Below are positions 63,874 through 64,000 of a stretch of 64,000 bases of DNA, piece by piece. The notes under the pieces are model-generated. The model had not been told where the DNA came from and searched no databases. It worked only from the letters and a program-made list of their open reading frames with translations. Every line of letters begins with the position of its first letter. Positions within the stretch are counted from its first letter, which is position 1. Source of the stretch: Drosophila persimilis (lineage: Eukaryota; Arthropoda; Insecta; Diptera; Drosophilidae); the NCBI RefSeq assembly GCF_003286085.1, contig NW_020825298.1:3968001-4032000 (forward strand), read 5' to 3'. The position numbers were made by a program, and so were the translations under genes.

Positions 63874-64000
63874 GTGCGATTAATGGGCACCACTCGATAG
63901 AGTATCAGCGAAGAGAGATTTCTTTGAGTCACTTTTGGTATGCGAAATAGTTTCTAAATTATACAGATATCTGGTTGATTGTATGGCCATTGGAAATCAT

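Larger units (their letters stand above)
57864..64000. other. Non-coding right flank, about 6.1 kb
   Basis: No gene was recognised. The segment 58560-58830 (GGCAGC-rich, then TTCAGTGCCCGTTGTG, then GTGTAAGG) resembles a promoter with a 5'UTR donor site for a plus-strand gene running off the right edge, but this is speculative. From about 59800 the DNA is AT-rich with diverged internal duplications. CA and GTGCTGG-type simple repeats lie at about 61640-61680 and 61965-61990. Confidence 0.5.

Overview
This is a fruit-fly (Drosophila) nuclear genome window. The proteins recognised are GABA-B-R3, Gr21a, a CG3544-type xylulokinase and Pkg21D. In D. melanogaster I remember all four from the tip of chromosome arm 2L (cytological 21D-21E, Muller element B). 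Short GT-AG introns (52-100 bp), very GC-rich third codon positions and abundant C-runs and GAGCCA/GATGGG/CA microsatellites suggest an obscura-group species, but the species call is an inference.

Layout. 1-7304: the last ten coding exons of GABA-B-R3 (plus strand, 5' end off the left edge), with a degraded INE-1-like element in its 1.8-kb intron. 7305-20289: 3'UTR and about 11 kb of non-coding DNA. 20290-20661: a compact gene for a small secreted Pro/Thr-rich protein. 21899-23342: the intronless CO2-receptor gene Gr21a with TATA box and poly(A) signal. 23343-25306: AT-rich spacer with a 108-nt foldback sequence and a possible two-exon micro-ORF. 25307-27272: the CG3544-like gene, whose sequence predicts a kinase-dead sugar-kinase fold. 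27326-31323 (minus): the complete five-exon Pkg21D coding sequence, convergent with CG3544; the two coding regions are only 53 bp apart and the poly(A) signals imply overlapping transcripts. 31324-56588: about 25 kb without a recognisable gene; 49.9-54.9 kb is a cluster of diverged repeats, followed by an 815-bp piggyBac-type MITE bounded by TTAA. 56589-57283 (minus): a two-exon gene for a basic, possibly mitochondrial protein that I do not recognise. 57547-57863: a frameshifted coding-like remnant. The rest, to 64000, is AT-rich non-coding DNA with diverged tandem duplications.

The genes do not form one pathway. GABA-B-R3 and Gr21a are neuronal receptors, Pkg21D is a cyclic-nucleotide-regulated kinase, and CG3544 is a sugar-kinase relative. 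No prokaryotic-type system, CRISPR array, rRNA or tRNA was found. The best leads are the predicted xylulokinase pseudoenzyme, its antisense overlap with Pkg21D, the foldback sequence at 23.9 kb, the unrecognised gene at 56.6 kb with an internal duplication, and the piggyBac-type MITE. Exon boundaries were assigned by hand from reading frame and GT/AG sites. Family motif comparisons and D. melanogaster gene positions are from memory.
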